DNA from: Bombyx mori
Lineage: Eukaryota > Arthropoda > Insecta > Lepidoptera > Bombycidae
Length of the DNA: 64,000 nucleotides
NCBI RefSeq assembly: GCF_030269925.1
Contig: NC_085121.1
Coordinates: forward strand, 4,419,501-4,483,500
Reading direction: 5' to 3'
Notes under the pieces: model-generated
The model's input: only the letters and a program-made list of their open reading frames with translations
Database searches by the model: none
What the model was told of the DNA's origin: nothing
Shown here: positions 44,144-56,733 of the stretch, piece after piece
Numbering within the stretch: position 1 is the first letter of the stretch
Layout of the letters: each line of letters starts with the position of its first letter
Made by a program: the position numbers and the translations under genes

Positions 44144-44881
44144 TAGATATATATATAGGTGTATCCATTATATTCATATGGAAAATATTCGGACAAAAAG
44201 CAATTAACGGGGCTTTTAATTTTAACTACAACATGGTTCGATGCGCTGCACATAACCGCAGCACGATTGCTGAATGTATGAATATTGAATGACGTTTTTT
44301 TTTAATTAATCCACGAGCTCTGAACGAATAAACAGTTAAAAAAACTAATATATTAGTTCCCAATAAGGTAACAGGTTAGCATTTTCGTTCTTTTTTTGGA
44401 AGCCGTGTGCCTCTACGGACGATTAAAGCAAGTCTAAAATTAAAACTTATAGGCACTTTTACGGTAAAATCACACATTTTATTTTATCTCAACATTTCGA
44501 ATACTTAACAGCTTTCGTAAGCAGTTGTCGCAGATGGCGAAATGAAGATAATAAATACGAGATTGAATCGTACTAGTAATTTTAATTAGGTTGTCAATTT
44601 TTCATTTTTTATTTCAATCCTATTCACTATTACTTAAAAATATTTGTTTTAACTTAATTTGCACTTGGCACATTCATCATATCTCGATACACATCTATTA
44701 CCTATCTAGTGCCTAAAAATCCGTTATGGGATATTGTTTATTTTCCATAATTATGTGCTTTTAATTTAACTAGTTAAGGCGTCATACACTCAATTCAATA
44801 ATGGGTCATTAGAATACAACAACCTGGATTTATTAGTGATTTTAAAAAACCTTAGAATAAAAATAAGCATAACACCATAAC
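44144..44881. other. No recognised feature
   Basis: AT-rich spacer. Nothing recognised. Confidence 0.4.
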
Positions 44882-45130
44882 ACTGGTGGTAGGACCTCTT
44901 GTGAGTCCACGCGGGTGGGTACCACCGCCCTGCTTATTTCTGCCGTGAAGCAGTAATGCGTTTCGGTTTGAAGGGTGGGGCAGCCGTTGTAACTATACTG
45001 AGAACTTATATCTCAAGGTGGGTGGCGCATTTACGTTGTGGATGTCCATGGGCTCCAGTAACCATTTAAAACCAGGTGGGCTGTGAGCTCGTCCACCCAT
45101 ATAAGCAAAAAAAAATAAAAAATAAAAAAA
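44882..45130 (+). repeat. Bm1 SINE, 5'-truncated
   Basis: Well-conserved plus-strand copy with the A/T-rich tail AAAATAAAAAATAAAAAAA. Confidence 0.92.
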
Positions 45131-47681
45131 CACTCCACACGAGTGCCTACTCAGATCAGTACGAAAGACCGTAACTAAAACATTCAAACATCATTCCCGT
45201 GGAACCCTAAAAGCATTCGATAAAATGTAAAACAGGCAAAGTGCACGTTGAACGCAAACCACGACACGCTGCAATAAAAAAGGGAAGAAATGCTAGCGAA
45301 CAACAGATGTCATTTGTAGCGCTTTATGTAGAGAAAAGTAATGTACTTATAAAGCTTAGTACGTTCCAACAATGATTTTTTCTCGAACACTATACTGTAT
45401 TGCTAGGGAAATGTATTTTTATTTCAATAACAAACACAAACCATTCATATAGTGTAACAACATCTTAAGGTATGACGTGCGATTTTATTTAAAAACGCGA
45501 TCAGCGTATTTTTGTTTTTAACTCTAATACAAAATTCAAAAGGCGTGACCGACGAACATCACCTTTATTTATATCATCATAATTTGTACAAAAAGCTAAA
45601 TTTTAACTTTTGACCTGATCGCTTATTTAAATTTAAAAATAATATAGCATCACCGGCTGCTTTCCTGCATCAAAATATTTGATTTGACATTTTCACAGAT
45701 GGCCGCCCTTCCTCGAAATAGGGCGCCCCATTCATAAGTTTCTGTAAAGAGCTACGCGGAAACCGGCGACTTGCAACTTTGATGAGTTTCGTCTCCCCGT
45801 GTAATGGTAAACCAGAACGGATTGTTCCCAAATAGTTTAATAGGATTTCGTATCACAATGAATCGAATTGTGTGATGATCATATTTAGTTACATATTTTT
45901 TTCTTTCTGAGCATCTATTTAACTTGGTAGTAACTAAATAGCAGTCTCTCAGGCTATTTATTGATCAGAATATCAGAGACTTCGTCGTTGTTCACTATTC
46001 CTATCATTCGTCGGTCACAGCTTTATTTAATTTGCCGTACACTTGGTACCAGAACCTATAGATATCACATTACGAGTGCCGCGGCCCAACTTTAAGACGA
46101 AGTCTCAATTACATTCCAATAACTAAATAATTTACTACAGCTTGTTTCATTTCATGTAGCATTTTGTTAAGTATTAAAGTATTTGTAACATCAGTTTCAA
46201 AAAAGCCATAAAAGGCAAAATAAACAAAGCAGGCACATAATTTTCTATGTAAATATTGTATTTATTCACACAACGCAAGTAATGTTAAAAAAAATTAATA
46301 ATATTAAAATGAAAAGGGTGGAAACGAGCACTTTGGATAACTTAATAGATAATCATTTACTTTCTAAAATATTTTGTTGCGTTCTGTGACTGATTCCTTA
46401 AATCTATGAACAGGGAGCTTGTTGATCACATGCTCACATAGTTGGCAAATCGGTTCTATATTTGTTAGTACTCAAATTATACAGATCATAATAATAATAA
46501 GCTTTGAACAGGGTACTTATATTTGTAAAAAGTTTTTGTACGCTAAATATGAAGTTCTTAAAATCACAAGCGCTACATCAGATGCGTGTTATAAATTACC
46601 TGAATATCCCTCTTCTGAAAGAAAAAAACCGTTTCAACATCGACACATTGCGCCAAAATATTACGCCGTAGAAAATAACTAAATAAAATAACACTACCAA
46701 TATAACTGAAATAAACCAGACGCACCGTATCCACGTTAATATTAGTTAGTAGTACTTAGTATTTCTCTATGTTGCAGAAATATTACAAAATACCTATCGA
46801 ACCTTATAGAGCTTTTACGACAATGAGCCCTATCGAGCTTGTAGGACAATAAAGAGAGCTGCTATGGCTTGCATCTATTTTGAAAAAGAGAGACATAAAA
46901 GTGGACCTCTCATACCAGGAACCAATGCTAGACAACGCATTTAAGTCTTAGATATTAGAAGCCTAACAATGACGCAAATATACCAAAAAGACAACAGCAG
47001 CTGTGACACGAAACATAACAAGGTTTACACATAAAAAAAACCCCTAATAAATTGCAGCAGTTAACAGCTTAAATACCTCTATTATACTTATATACGGCCA
47101 ATGATATCATTATAATAAAATAATTTTTAAATTATTTCAATCGTTTTAATTGTTTATATAACTTTTGTCAATATGTACCTTTAAGCAATTTCCTTATTGA
47201 CAGTTATAAGAACCTTAAAAATAAATTAAGAAAAAAAAAAACTTTGTTACATTATCTGTGAGAAGCAAGCTTCCAAACCAGAGATAAAGTGCTCGATGGT
47301 TGAGCGAATTAATAACCGAAGATTAGAAAAGATTTCAAGTAAATCTGACTCTAGCGACCCCAAAGACTGTAACTCAATGATAAAAGCACACAGCTACTTC
47401 CATCCTTTAAGATAACACCAATTGCTGTTTTAGGACGTAAATCTTCTTAGAACACAAATCAGATCCGGTAAAATAGGACCGCGTGTTTTTTTCATACGTA
47501 ATTTATTAAATAATAATGACATTTTGATATTAATGAGAATGACACGAACTAATTATCTTGTTTCGAAAAAAAATGTAACGCGTTTTATAAAAAAATGTCT
47601 AATTTTACTTAATTTACTTTTCTAAATATTGTTTATTTCTGATGAAATTCGACCTTACTTTTAACAACTAATATCTCTTCG
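45131..47681. other. Mostly unannotated; faint Bm1 trace at 46010-46115
   Basis: AT-rich DNA. GCCGTACACTTGGTACCAGAA and CCTATAGATATCAC with TTTAAGACGAAGTCTCAA near 46030-46110 look like a very old minus-strand Bm1. An 87-codon plus frame (46419-46682) has no known motif. Confidence 0.35.
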
Positions 47682-47848
47682 GTTTTTCTCTCTCTCTTTC
47701 TCCCTACTCTCTCTCACTCTCCCTCCCTCTCTCTCTAGATCTCTCTATCTCTCTCTCTTTTTCTCCTCCTCTCTCTCTCTCTACTCTCTCACCCTCTCTC
47801 TTTCTCTTTCTCTCTGTGTGCTCTCTCCCTCACCCTCTCTCTTTTTCA
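47682..47848 (+). repeat. CT-rich polypyrimidine tract
   Basis: About 165 bp made almost only of T and C on the plus strand, mainly (TC)n with CCCT variants. Purine interruptions are a few ACTCTC, AGATC and GTGTG steps. Confidence 0.95.
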
Positions 47849-48661
47849 CGGTGATAAAAAGGCACAGATAAAAAATTTACAAATCGAATAAAAATCGCCA
47901 TGAAATTTAGTATTAAAAAGGTTTTATCAAAAAACGGAAAACTGCAATCACGAAAACACCTTTCCAGCATCAAAAAAAAAACTTCGTAGCATAAATAAAC
48001 GAAAGAGATTTTCCAGTAATAACACGCATAATAATTGAAATGAATACAAAAAAAAAAAAAACGAAATTTATCGACAGTTTACGGAGCTCATCAAAAGTTT
48101 GCAGGGAAAGTTTGAAGCGAAACAAGCTGATGGATTTTAAGAGTCCTCAGTGAATTTATTTCGTTTTCGAACAAAGTTGTAACTCCAAGTACTATGGGAA
48201 AAGGCAAGGCAGAACTGAAACAGAAAACAGAACAATAGGCATAAAATACCAACAGCTTTATTATTTTCTAGAAGATACAACCGCACGAACTAACTCCCTC
48301 TTCATCAAACTTCTATTATAATTATAGTTATATGCTTTATTACTGCTTAAATGAAAGTATATTTTAAAGAGAAAGGGCCCTAGGGCTTTAAATGGTTAAA
48401 TGAGTACATAGGCCTTAAAATTTGATTAACGCCACTAACAATGACAATTGAAAGTCTGAATAAAAAGTAGTTCACGTTGCTAATAAAAGGAAAAATTTTG
48501 GTACTGTTGCGAGCTCACTACATTTTCTACCAAGCAACAACACGTCATAATCCTCAGATTTAGCTTTCAATGAACCTATGCTAGTGATAAAGACTAGCCT
48601 TAAAAATTATCGTTCGAAAAAAGGAAGTGGCGTCCTATATTTCCAATCTCGACCGCTACCA
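47849..48661. other. No recognised feature
   Basis: AT-rich with A runs (48047-48061). Nothing recognised. Confidence 0.4.
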
Positions 48662-48905
48662 TTTTTTATTGTTGTATTGATAGATGAGGGAGCTAAAAGC
48701 CAACCTGGTGTAAAATGGTGCCAGAGCCGATAGACGAACAGCGTGAATGGCGTCACCTCATCTTGAGGCATGAGATCTAAATCTCAAATGTGTTTGTAAA
48801 GGTTGTCCACTTTTAAAACGAGATGACACGAATGCTTCGCGCCAGAAATAGGCATAATGACAATACCTATCCACACGGACTTACGATTCGCTCTACCTAC
48901 CACCT
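48662..48905 (-). repeat. Diverged Bm1 SINE
   Basis: Minus-strand copy with AGCCAACCTGGTGTAAAATGG, CACCTCATCTTGAGGCATGA and CCTATCCACACGGACTTACG. Many substitutions. Confidence 0.75.
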
Positions 48906-49767
48906 GTTATGCAACATTAATCACAAAGTTTCGTATTACGCGCTGTTTATACGTGCCATCGATTTAGTATGAAATATAATACAGCGTAACGAAATATTTA
49001 TGGCTCTTCATTCTATTTCAGTTGCGGAATTCACATCAAAATGTTTTTCACGTTTCATCATAGTGTTTTACACTGACGTAGCCGGATTTCGCATTTATAT
49101 ACACCTCGTGTTTGTTGGCCGATAACGTGCTAACGGACTGTTTATGCGTACAACAGTTTACGAGTTAAACTGATTATAGTTATAAATCGATCTCTCTTTG
49201 CTGAGCTTCTTCATTAAATTAGTCAAAACCAGCCCGTTTTGCTAGTTTATCTTTGATTTGACTACAATCTCATCGCTAACAAACTTCACATGATCAGCTA
49301 CTGGTCCAATCGGAAGATTTTCTGAATTATAACGTAATCGCTCTAGTTATTTCGTAATCTATAGAGAACATACACACACGACTTTTACATACATCCCTAA
49401 CGTTTAAAAAATACATCGGCCTAATAAATGTGTTGATAAATGTCATGTGAAGTCAACTAGAAATGTACTAAATATAAAGCATTTTAAGAACCTACATGTT
49501 ATGTAAGCCGTATGTACGTTGGCAAGGTAAAAAAAAGACAAATGGTTGTAAAAGACCAAGGGACGAAAATTCCAGTAGATTTATTGAAACAGTCCTCATA
49601 GGTCTGACAAGTTCTAAATTCACTACAAATTGGATCACCCGTGAATACGTTATGAATTTCAAAAAAGTTACGATGTGTGTTATATTTTTTTTTAGGTAGG
49701 TTAAATTTGTCTTGGCCCAAAGAATATGAAGCCGGGTGGATTAATTTCCAGTGATATGACTATGCCA
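48906..49767. other. No recognised feature
   Basis: AT-rich spacer. Nothing recognised. Confidence 0.4.
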
Positions 49768-50085
49768 GTCTTCAAATCTCAAAGGCAGCTACCAAGTTTT
49801 CTAATGAAAGATATACTTAACATGTGTTCAGGAAAGATTAACACGATGAAGGAATAGCAACGTGTAACAATAACCAAAACCCGCAAAATTTATAGAAGCT
49901 TAATTAGTATTGTCTTTATTTTTTGCGAGTCTTATACATTTTTATGGGTGGACGAGCTCACAGCCCAACTGGTGTTAAGTGGTTATTGGAGACCATAGAC
50001 ATCAACATTTTGTCTATTTCAATCGCGAAATAACCATGCATTTCCATTTAAAGGGTGAGATACATTATCCCAATGCATTTGAAAC
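49768..50085 (+). repeat. Old Bm1 SINE interrupted by a younger Bm1 fragment
   Basis: Plus-strand Bm1 with TACCAAGTTTTCTAATGAAAG and CGATGAAGGAATAGCAACGTG. It resumes after the insert with TGTCTATTTCAATCGCGAAAT and TTTAAAGGGTGAGA. Confidence 0.7.
49936..50008 (-). repeat. Bm1 3' fragment nested inside Bm1
   Basis: About 70 bp of minus-strand Bm1 3' end (ATGGGTGGACGAGCTCACAG to GACCATAGACATCA) inside a plus-strand Bm1. ACATTTT occurs at both edges and may be a 7-bp target duplication. Confidence 0.75.
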
Positions 50086-50913
50086 TTTACCATTTATTTT
50101 TCTATGCTTTAAATACAAGGTTATACGGTATCTAAGTCGCTAATAATGACTTGTTTTTTTTATAAGTCAATAGAACAGTGTAGACAATTCGTTTATTATA
50201 ACACATTAAACTTAAAGTACTTTAGAAATTCGACAAAAACACGAAATGAACGCATTGTTCGCGTGAAACTTGTGAACCCCTGCCGCTGAAGGCAACATCA
50301 ATCAAACCTGTCGAGTGTGAACGAGTAACAGTCGAGCCGGACAGGTGGCCCGTAACCTTACACCGTAGTGTAACAATTTTAAGAAAATCTGAACAGAATG
50401 CTGTAAAGAAATTGAAAATCACTGAAGCCAATTTTGCTTCACAATGCTTTAATGAATGGCGTTTTATTGTTCTTCGTTTAATACACTTTGATCGGTTCTG
50501 TAAAGTTTGTGAGTGATTAATGAGGAGTTCACAAGTCTTGACAAGAAATGCGAATCTTTGAAGCCAGAAGATCTAAAGCATGACAGGTCAGATTATTTAT
50601 CCGAACGCACAGTATTACGTCAATTTCGCTTGATCCCATTTTAAGTAATCGTTTCAGTTTAGTCTTGGATTTCATACTAATTTTAGGTCTATACGTTTTA
50701 TATAGTCTATGTTTTATGTGATCTTTATGCTCTCAAGCGGCGAGCGTGACGTGTTCTGAACATACAATGTTCAATAATTTTATGTACTTATTGATGTTAC
50801 ATATACGAGTCAAATAATCAACAATGTTTGTTGTGTGTCATCCTAATGATTTGGAAACCTTTGTTTTCTTAATTTTAATTTCGGTGATGGTAGAACTCGC
50901 TGTTAACTTTTTT
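50086..50913. other. No recognised feature
   Basis: AT-rich spacer. A 69-codon minus frame (50222-50431) is not recognisable. Confidence 0.35.
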
Positions 50914-50916
50914 ATA

Positions 50917-51260
50917 TTTTTTTATTGCTTAGTTGGTTGGACGAGCTCACAGCCCACCTGATGTCAAGTGGTTACTGGAGCCCATAGACATCTACAACGT
51001 AAATGCGCCACCCACCTTACCGCTTCGCGGCAGAATAGGCAGAGTGGTGGTACCTACCCGCGCGGACTCACAAGAGGTCCTACCACCAGTAATTACGCAA
51101 ATTATAGTTTTGCGGGTTTGATTTTTATTACACGATGTTCTTCCTTCACCGTGGAAGTCATTCGTGAATTAGAAAAATTGGTACCCGCCTGAGTTCGAAC
51201 ACCGTTGCATCGCTCAACACGAATGCACCGGACGTCTTATCCTTTAGGCCACTACGACTC
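50917..51260 (-). repeat. Bm1 SINE with head, internal deletion
   Basis: Minus-strand copy from the T-rich tail to TATCCTTTAGGCCACTACGAC. The segment normally between CCACCCACCTT and ACTGCTTCACGGCAG (about 75 bp) is missing. The head has GAGTTCGAACACCGTTGC. Confidence 0.92.
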
Positions 51261-51600
51261 CCACAAGCCGTACCGTCGTTCTAAAATGTATGCAACGAAC
51301 CAATTACATGATCCGGTTTAGAGGAAACAAGTGAATGTGAGGGTGAGCCACGGCATTCACGCTGTGGTAGCTGACGTATTAATAATACCTTTACATAAAT
51401 ACTCGACACGCTCAGCAAATTTTTCGGACACTAGCAATATCTAAATTGTTATTAAAACTAAATTATTAAAACATTTGAACGAACACGGTATAATATTTTT
51501 TGTGTCCGAAAACAGTCAGGCTTGAAGTGTCATGTAGTTTGAAAGTTCGCCATTGTGTTTCGAAAATGACTGCTTAACATCAGATTAGCTCTATTTTGTA
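51261..51600. other. No recognised feature
   Basis: Spacer. Nothing recognised. Confidence 0.35.
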
Positions 51601-51811
51601 CTAGCCGCACTCGCCCGCTTCGCTGGGCATTTAAAATTAACATTATTATTTATATTGTCATTATTATTAGGGAGTCCAACACTCATATTAATATTAGCCT
51701 ATCCATGTATTTTCTACATGGATACCAAATTTCAAGTCAATCGGATGCATGGTTCAGTAGTGATAACGGAACATGCGTAAGAACCACTGTAGATTTATAT
51801 ATTAATATAGA
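51601..51811 (-). mobile_element. Helitron-like element (CGAAGCGGGC family)
   Basis: Minus-strand copy, TC at 51811-51810 and CTAG at 51604-51601. A GCCC/GGGC hairpin precedes the 3' end. It provides the uninterrupted comparison for 54593-54937. Confidence 0.75.
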
Positions 51812-52556
51812 TATATAATATATAAGTTATAGTATCACAATAGCATTTTCTACTAAGTAAAGTTAAAAATACTCTGTGTTTCCCCGAACAACAGCTTCGA
51901 AGTGTCGATAGGTCGAAGCTTTTTGTGTGTGACGTCACTCGACATCTGTCAACGTCAGGGCGCTTGCCTGTTCTTTGCTTTTGTTATTATAATAACCTTT
52001 ACAAACACACGGGATTTTGCGTCACCTGCTTTTCTACACAAGGTTAATTTTCTTTTTTCCTTAAACATTTTTTTTTCAATTAGGCGTTGTCCCGATCGGA
52101 ATAGACTGTCAGTTAAATTGATGTACAATGGACATCGCTCATAGAAAACAGCAATAACAGGAGTACCAAGCCTTTGTGCACGTTCATATTTATTATTCAA
52201 TCACGTTTTTATTATTTTTAGCTTCGTTATTTCTCTTTGAAGGGCTTATCCAATTTGGTAGTTATTTTTTCAATGTGAATAACGTAACGGTTTATAAGCT
52301 CTCGTAAATGCTCATAAAATATTCGTGAGCACCCTTCAATTCAGATATTAAAATATAGTGTATAAAGATAAGACGTTGCCATTTCAGAAAATCTAAAAAT
52401 ATAACTACGATCTCAATCTTGAATCTCGTATGAAAAATGCTTTAGGAGAGGGTAATACATGTAAATATAAACAGATATAGGTAAGTGCATATATAGGTAA
52501 AGTAACCAAACCAAACCAAACTGGTACGGACTCTAGTCTTCTCGACTTTTTTTTTC
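51812..52556. other. No recognised feature
   Basis: AT-rich spacer. Opposing 80-codon frames at 51902-52200 are not recognisable. Confidence 0.35.
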
Positions 52557-53010
52557 GTATGGCGCTGAGACCTGGTCACTCAAATCTGCAGACCGGAGAC
52601 GCATTGACGCCTTTGAGAAGTGGTGCTGGAGAAAAATGCTGCGTATTCCGTGGACAGCATTTCGGACCAACGTATCAATTTTGCAAGAACTCAAAATCTC
52701 CCCGCGGCTGACATCCGAGTGTGTTTGCAGAGTCCTTGAATACTTCGGTCACATTGCACGGAAGGATGGTGGCAATTTCGAGAGGCTCATCGTGACTGGT
52801 AAGGTAGATGGGAAAAGATCTCGAGGGCGCAACCCAATACGTTGGTCTGACCAGATCCGCACCGCTCTTGATTCCACGTTTCACAACGCCCTCCACACTG
52901 CCAGAGACAAGAATTGATGGAAAAAGATCGTGCGTGCGAAGGTGATTCAAAAGGTCACGACTCTCAGCAATGAGGAATACGACGCAAGGAGGAGGAGGTA
53001 AGTGTAAGAT
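52557..53010 (+). pseudogene. RTE-type LINE C-terminal fragment
   Basis: Plus frame reads YGAETWSLKSADRRRIDAFE, then KWCWRKMLRIPWTAFRTNVS, VLEYFGHIARKDGGNFERLI and GRNPIRWSDQIRTALDS. A stop (TGA, 52915-52917) is followed by WKKIVRAKVIQK. This covers the end of the RT domain and C-terminal region of an insect RTE-like LINE. Less decayed than 21364-21770, which is the same region of a related element. Confidence 0.85.
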
Positions 53011-53428
53011 GTTTGTTTGTATTCTATGATGTTTATCTAGCCAAATCAACGATACTTGTTGGCATTTTAGGTACATTTCTGGGAACGCGCAATCATACGA
53101 TCGAAATACGTAAGGTGGTAAGCAGTTTCAACAAATATAAATTAAATGACAGCGACTGCGACGCATGACCGGGATACCTACAGTGTATTGTAATAATATT
53201 GTGACTGCCCGTCAAACGAACTAACAAAGAGCATCCAGGTTCTTGGAAAACACAACAATGGCGTCGAATGTGATGTCGATTGTCTATGCTACTGTACGTT
53301 TTCAGAAGTGTGTTTATATACGTTAAATAAATTGACAAGGTTACTATATGCGCGATAGTAACTAAGTAAATTATGTGACCAAATTTATTTGTTTGTATGT
53401 AATAGTTAAACAGCATAAAAATCTTAAC
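53011..53428. other. No recognised feature
   Basis: Spacer with a 107-codon minus frame (53093-53416) of no recognisable similarity. Confidence 0.35.
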
Positions 53429-53688
53429 TTTGCGTAATTACTGGTGGTAGGACCTCTTGTGAGTCCGCGCGGGTAGGTACCAGCGCCCTGCCTATTTCTG
53501 CCGTGAAGCAGTAATACGTTTCGGTTTGAAGGGTGGGGCAGTTGTAACTATACTGAGACCTTAGAACTTATATCTCAGGGTGGGTGGTGCATTTACGTCG
53601 TAGATGTCTATGGGCTCCAGTAACCACTTAACACCAGGTGGGCTGTGAGCTCGTCCACCCAACTAACCAATAAAAAAATAATAAAAAA
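53429..53688 (+). repeat. Bm1 SINE, 5'-truncated
   Basis: Plus-strand copy from TTTGCGTAATTACTGGTGG to the A-rich tail. A short deletion (GGGGCAGTTGTAACT) removes GCC. Confidence 0.92.
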
Positions 53689-54270
53689 ATTACATTAGTA
53701 TCATAAAATATCTCCTCTTCTTCTATTTCATCGTGAGACAGGTAACAGAATCACTTAACACACGTTGAACTGCAACACTGTATCATAAAGCGCCTTCTTC
53801 TTGTCCTTATCTAGTACATTAATTTGTCTACAGTTTTTCAATTCGTTACCAATTTCTAAAACCTTTTAAATATTCTAATAAAGAAATACTCCATCCGTTA
53901 TCTGGCCTAATTATTATTAGTGAAATTAATAGCTCAATGCTACGTCTTAACTCGCCTTGAAATGATAATGGACTAAAAATAAACGCGCCGTGCTACGGGC
54001 TACGGGGCTACGATAGCTCTACGTGCTACGAACACGCACCTACTCATAGGGAAACTTTTGTTTTAAAACTTGCACAATTATTGTTTGGGTGTTGATGGGG
54101 CTTCCGTGATTCAATAGTTAATTTCAGAATTTTGTTAGGTTCTAAGTAGAATTTTCATTTTGGGCATTCACGTAGAACAATCGCAGATATCGGAATGTAA
54201 GTTGAGTCTACGTAACTGAAAAAATTCAAAGTCGAAAACCCGCCTCGAAATCGAACGACCAAATGAAATG
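53689..54270. other. No recognised feature
   Basis: AT-rich spacer. The GCTACGGGCTACGGGGCTACG run near 53993 is a small local repeat. Confidence 0.4.
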
Positions 54271-54492
54271 TTTTTTTTTCTTCTTTTTATTGCTTAGATG
54301 GGTGGACGAGCTCACAGCCCACCTGGTGTTAAATGGTTACTGGAGCCCATAGACATCCACAACGTAAATGCGCCACCCACCTTGAGATATAAGTTTTAAG
54401 GTCTCAAGTATAGTTACAACGGCTGCCCCACCCTTCAAACGCATTACTGCTTCACGGCAGAAATAGGCAGGGTGGTGGTACCCACCCGCGCG
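54271..54492 (-). repeat. Bm1 SINE, 5'-truncated
   Basis: Minus-strand copy ending at GGTACCCACCCGCGCG. It lacks CCGAA in the usual CAAACCGAAACGC block. Confidence 0.92.
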
Positions 54493-54592
54493 CTAAATAA
54501 TTATTTGCCTTTTAGTGAGCGTCACTGCAAAATCAATCAGTCAGTAGCATCATTTTTTATGATTTAATTTGATTACTCAAAAAAATACATCG

Positions 54593-54937
54593 TCTATACT
54601 AATATATAAATCTACAGTGGTATTTACGGATGTTCCGTTATAGCTACTGAACCATGCATCCGATTGACTTGTACCCATCTAGAAAATACATGTACTTCGT
54701 GGATAGGCTAATATTTATATGAGTGTTGGACTAGGTTGGACGGTAGGCAGCGGCTTGGCTCTGCCCCTGGCATTGCTGAAGTCCATGGGCGACGGTAACC
54801 ACTCACCATCAGGTGGGCCGTATGCTCGTCTGCCTACAAGGGCAATAAAAAAAAATAAAAAAAAACTCCCTAATAATAATGACAATAAATATTAATGTTA
54901 ATTTTAAATGCGCAGCAAAGCGGGCGAGTACGGCTAG
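54593..54937 (+). mobile_element. Helitron-like element (CGAAGCGGGC family) with LINE tail insert
   Basis: TCTATACTAATATATAAATC at the left and GTACGGCTAG|T at the right. Uninterrupted relatives are 51601-51811 and 19953-20168. A LINE tail at 54733-54864 splits it. Confidence 0.75.
54733..54864 (+). repeat. LINE 3' tail inserted in Helitron-like element
   Basis: GGTAGGCAGCGGCTTGGCTC to GGGCAATAAAA plus a mixed A tail, nearly identical to the 61-kb LINE end. The Helitron sequence GTTGGACT|CCCTAAT is split, with ACT on both sides. TTGGAC is repeated at the 5' junction. Confidence 0.9.
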
Positions 54938-55038
54938 TTTATTTATAAAACAGAAATATTAATTCCGAAAACGTGCTATATTTTTAAAATTAAATTTACC
55001 ATTTGAACATTGAATTTATTTTAGAATTTTATACATAA

Positions 55039-55459
55039 CAAGCGGCCCGCTCCGCCTCCGCTCGGATCTAACAAAAATTTCAACGATATTTGACGTTGTT
55101 TTATTTTTTAAATAAAAGAATACTTGTTGCTGCATAACTATAATAGTTAGACATATTATGCTGTCGCGACACTTTTTGTAAATGATAATGTGTTCTATAA
55201 AGTCGTAGTATATTACTTTATTCTATCATCAATAGCTTTCGCAGGGCACGCGATGTAAAGAATATTTTAGGTATTTTTTTTACACCTTGGGTTATTATTG
55301 GAGTTTTAGTAAGGATTCCAAATTTTTTTTAAAAAAGATTAGTGTAGCTTCCAAGCAGTGAAAGAATTTTTCAAATCGGTTCAGTAGTTTCGGAGCCTAT
55401 TCAATACAAACAAACAAACAAATCTTACCCCTCTTTATAATATTATATATAAGTATAGA
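55039..55459 (-). mobile_element. Helitron-like element (GAGGAAAGATTTG family)
   Basis: Minus-strand copy from TC (55459-55458) to CTTG (55042-55039; CTAG expected). It contains GAACCGATTTGAAAAATTC and GTTTGTTTG. Related to 4128-4534 and 60451-60867. Confidence 0.65.
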
Positions 55460-56487
55460 TTTGATCAAATCCTATATTTAAAAAAAATAGTTTTTCTTTT
55501 TTATTGCAATCGACTATATTAAACACAGTCATTCTCGCACACGAACATACCATTTACAGAGTACCTAAATACAAACATTGACTGCAATATCCAACGCGTG
55601 GATTTGTTTGCGCGCGTCACTCAAATTTCAATGGAACTCCGCCAATATAAATGTAAATCGTACGAGGAATATTCTGTATGTATTTAAATAAAGCCCATTC
55701 GTTTTGTGCGAACAACGAAGCTCAGATCTCTTAGGCATTCCGTGCGTCGAATGTGTTTTATCGTTGACAAAGAATGAAATAAAGATAAAGTGCTCTCCGT
55801 GTATTAGTGAGAAGACAACCTTAATGCTTTCTTAATCTTAAATAACTGCATCATCCGTCCAGTCGTTCCTATCGTCGTAAAATTATCACGCGTTTTGATT
55901 AAAATAGTAGGGTAGTAAAACAGTAAAATAGTAGGCTGTCTTCACTGAGCCGCTAATTGGAAAAGGCACTCGATAATAAATCATAACTATGCAACAGTTA
56001 ATATACAAAGCTAGAGAATTTAACATATTGATTTACATCTGTTTTATTGATTATCATGAAGCATTTGATTCTAATAATTGAACAGAGCAATAGAAAACTC
56101 TTTGAACTTAAAATACTTTTATACAACTTCACGATTAATATCAATTTACGTAGATTATCTGGCAACGAAGAACTATCTTTGGTGTATTTTAATTAAAATC
56201 CAAGATAACATCCAAAATATTATTCACCAATAAAGCCTAGAGTAATATTAGGTATTCGTTAATTCATAATGGACTTCGTCAACGCCAATTCACGACCACA
56301 GCTCCAAATTTTAATGGAATCTGTCTATTAACATTATTTAAATCTCTATCTAACCAACAATCGGAAGTATCGAAGAATATTTCATAAATTATCTATAATA
56401 AACGATACGATAAAATTTGATGCTATAAGTATTTTGGGTCACTCAGTGCAAACAAACACGTGATTCAAGGCTGATTTGATACTAATC
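55460..56487. other. No recognised feature
   Basis: AT-rich spacer. Nothing recognised. Confidence 0.4.
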
Positions 56488-56733
56488 TTTTTTTTTTTAC
56501 TGCTTAGATGGGTGGACGTGCTTACAGCCCACCTGGTGTTAAGTGGTTACTGGAGCCCATAGACATCTACTACGTAAATGCGCCACCCACCTTGAGATAT
56601 AAGTTCTAAAATCTCAGTATAGTTACAACGGCTGCCCCACCCTTCAAACCGAAACGCATTACTGCTTCACGGCAAAAATAGGCAGGGCAGTGGTACCTAC
56701 CCGCGCGGACTCACATGAGGTCCTACCACCAGT
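56488..56733 (-). repeat. Bm1 SINE, 5'-truncated
   Basis: Well-conserved minus-strand copy from the T run to CCTACCACCAGTA. Confidence 0.92.
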
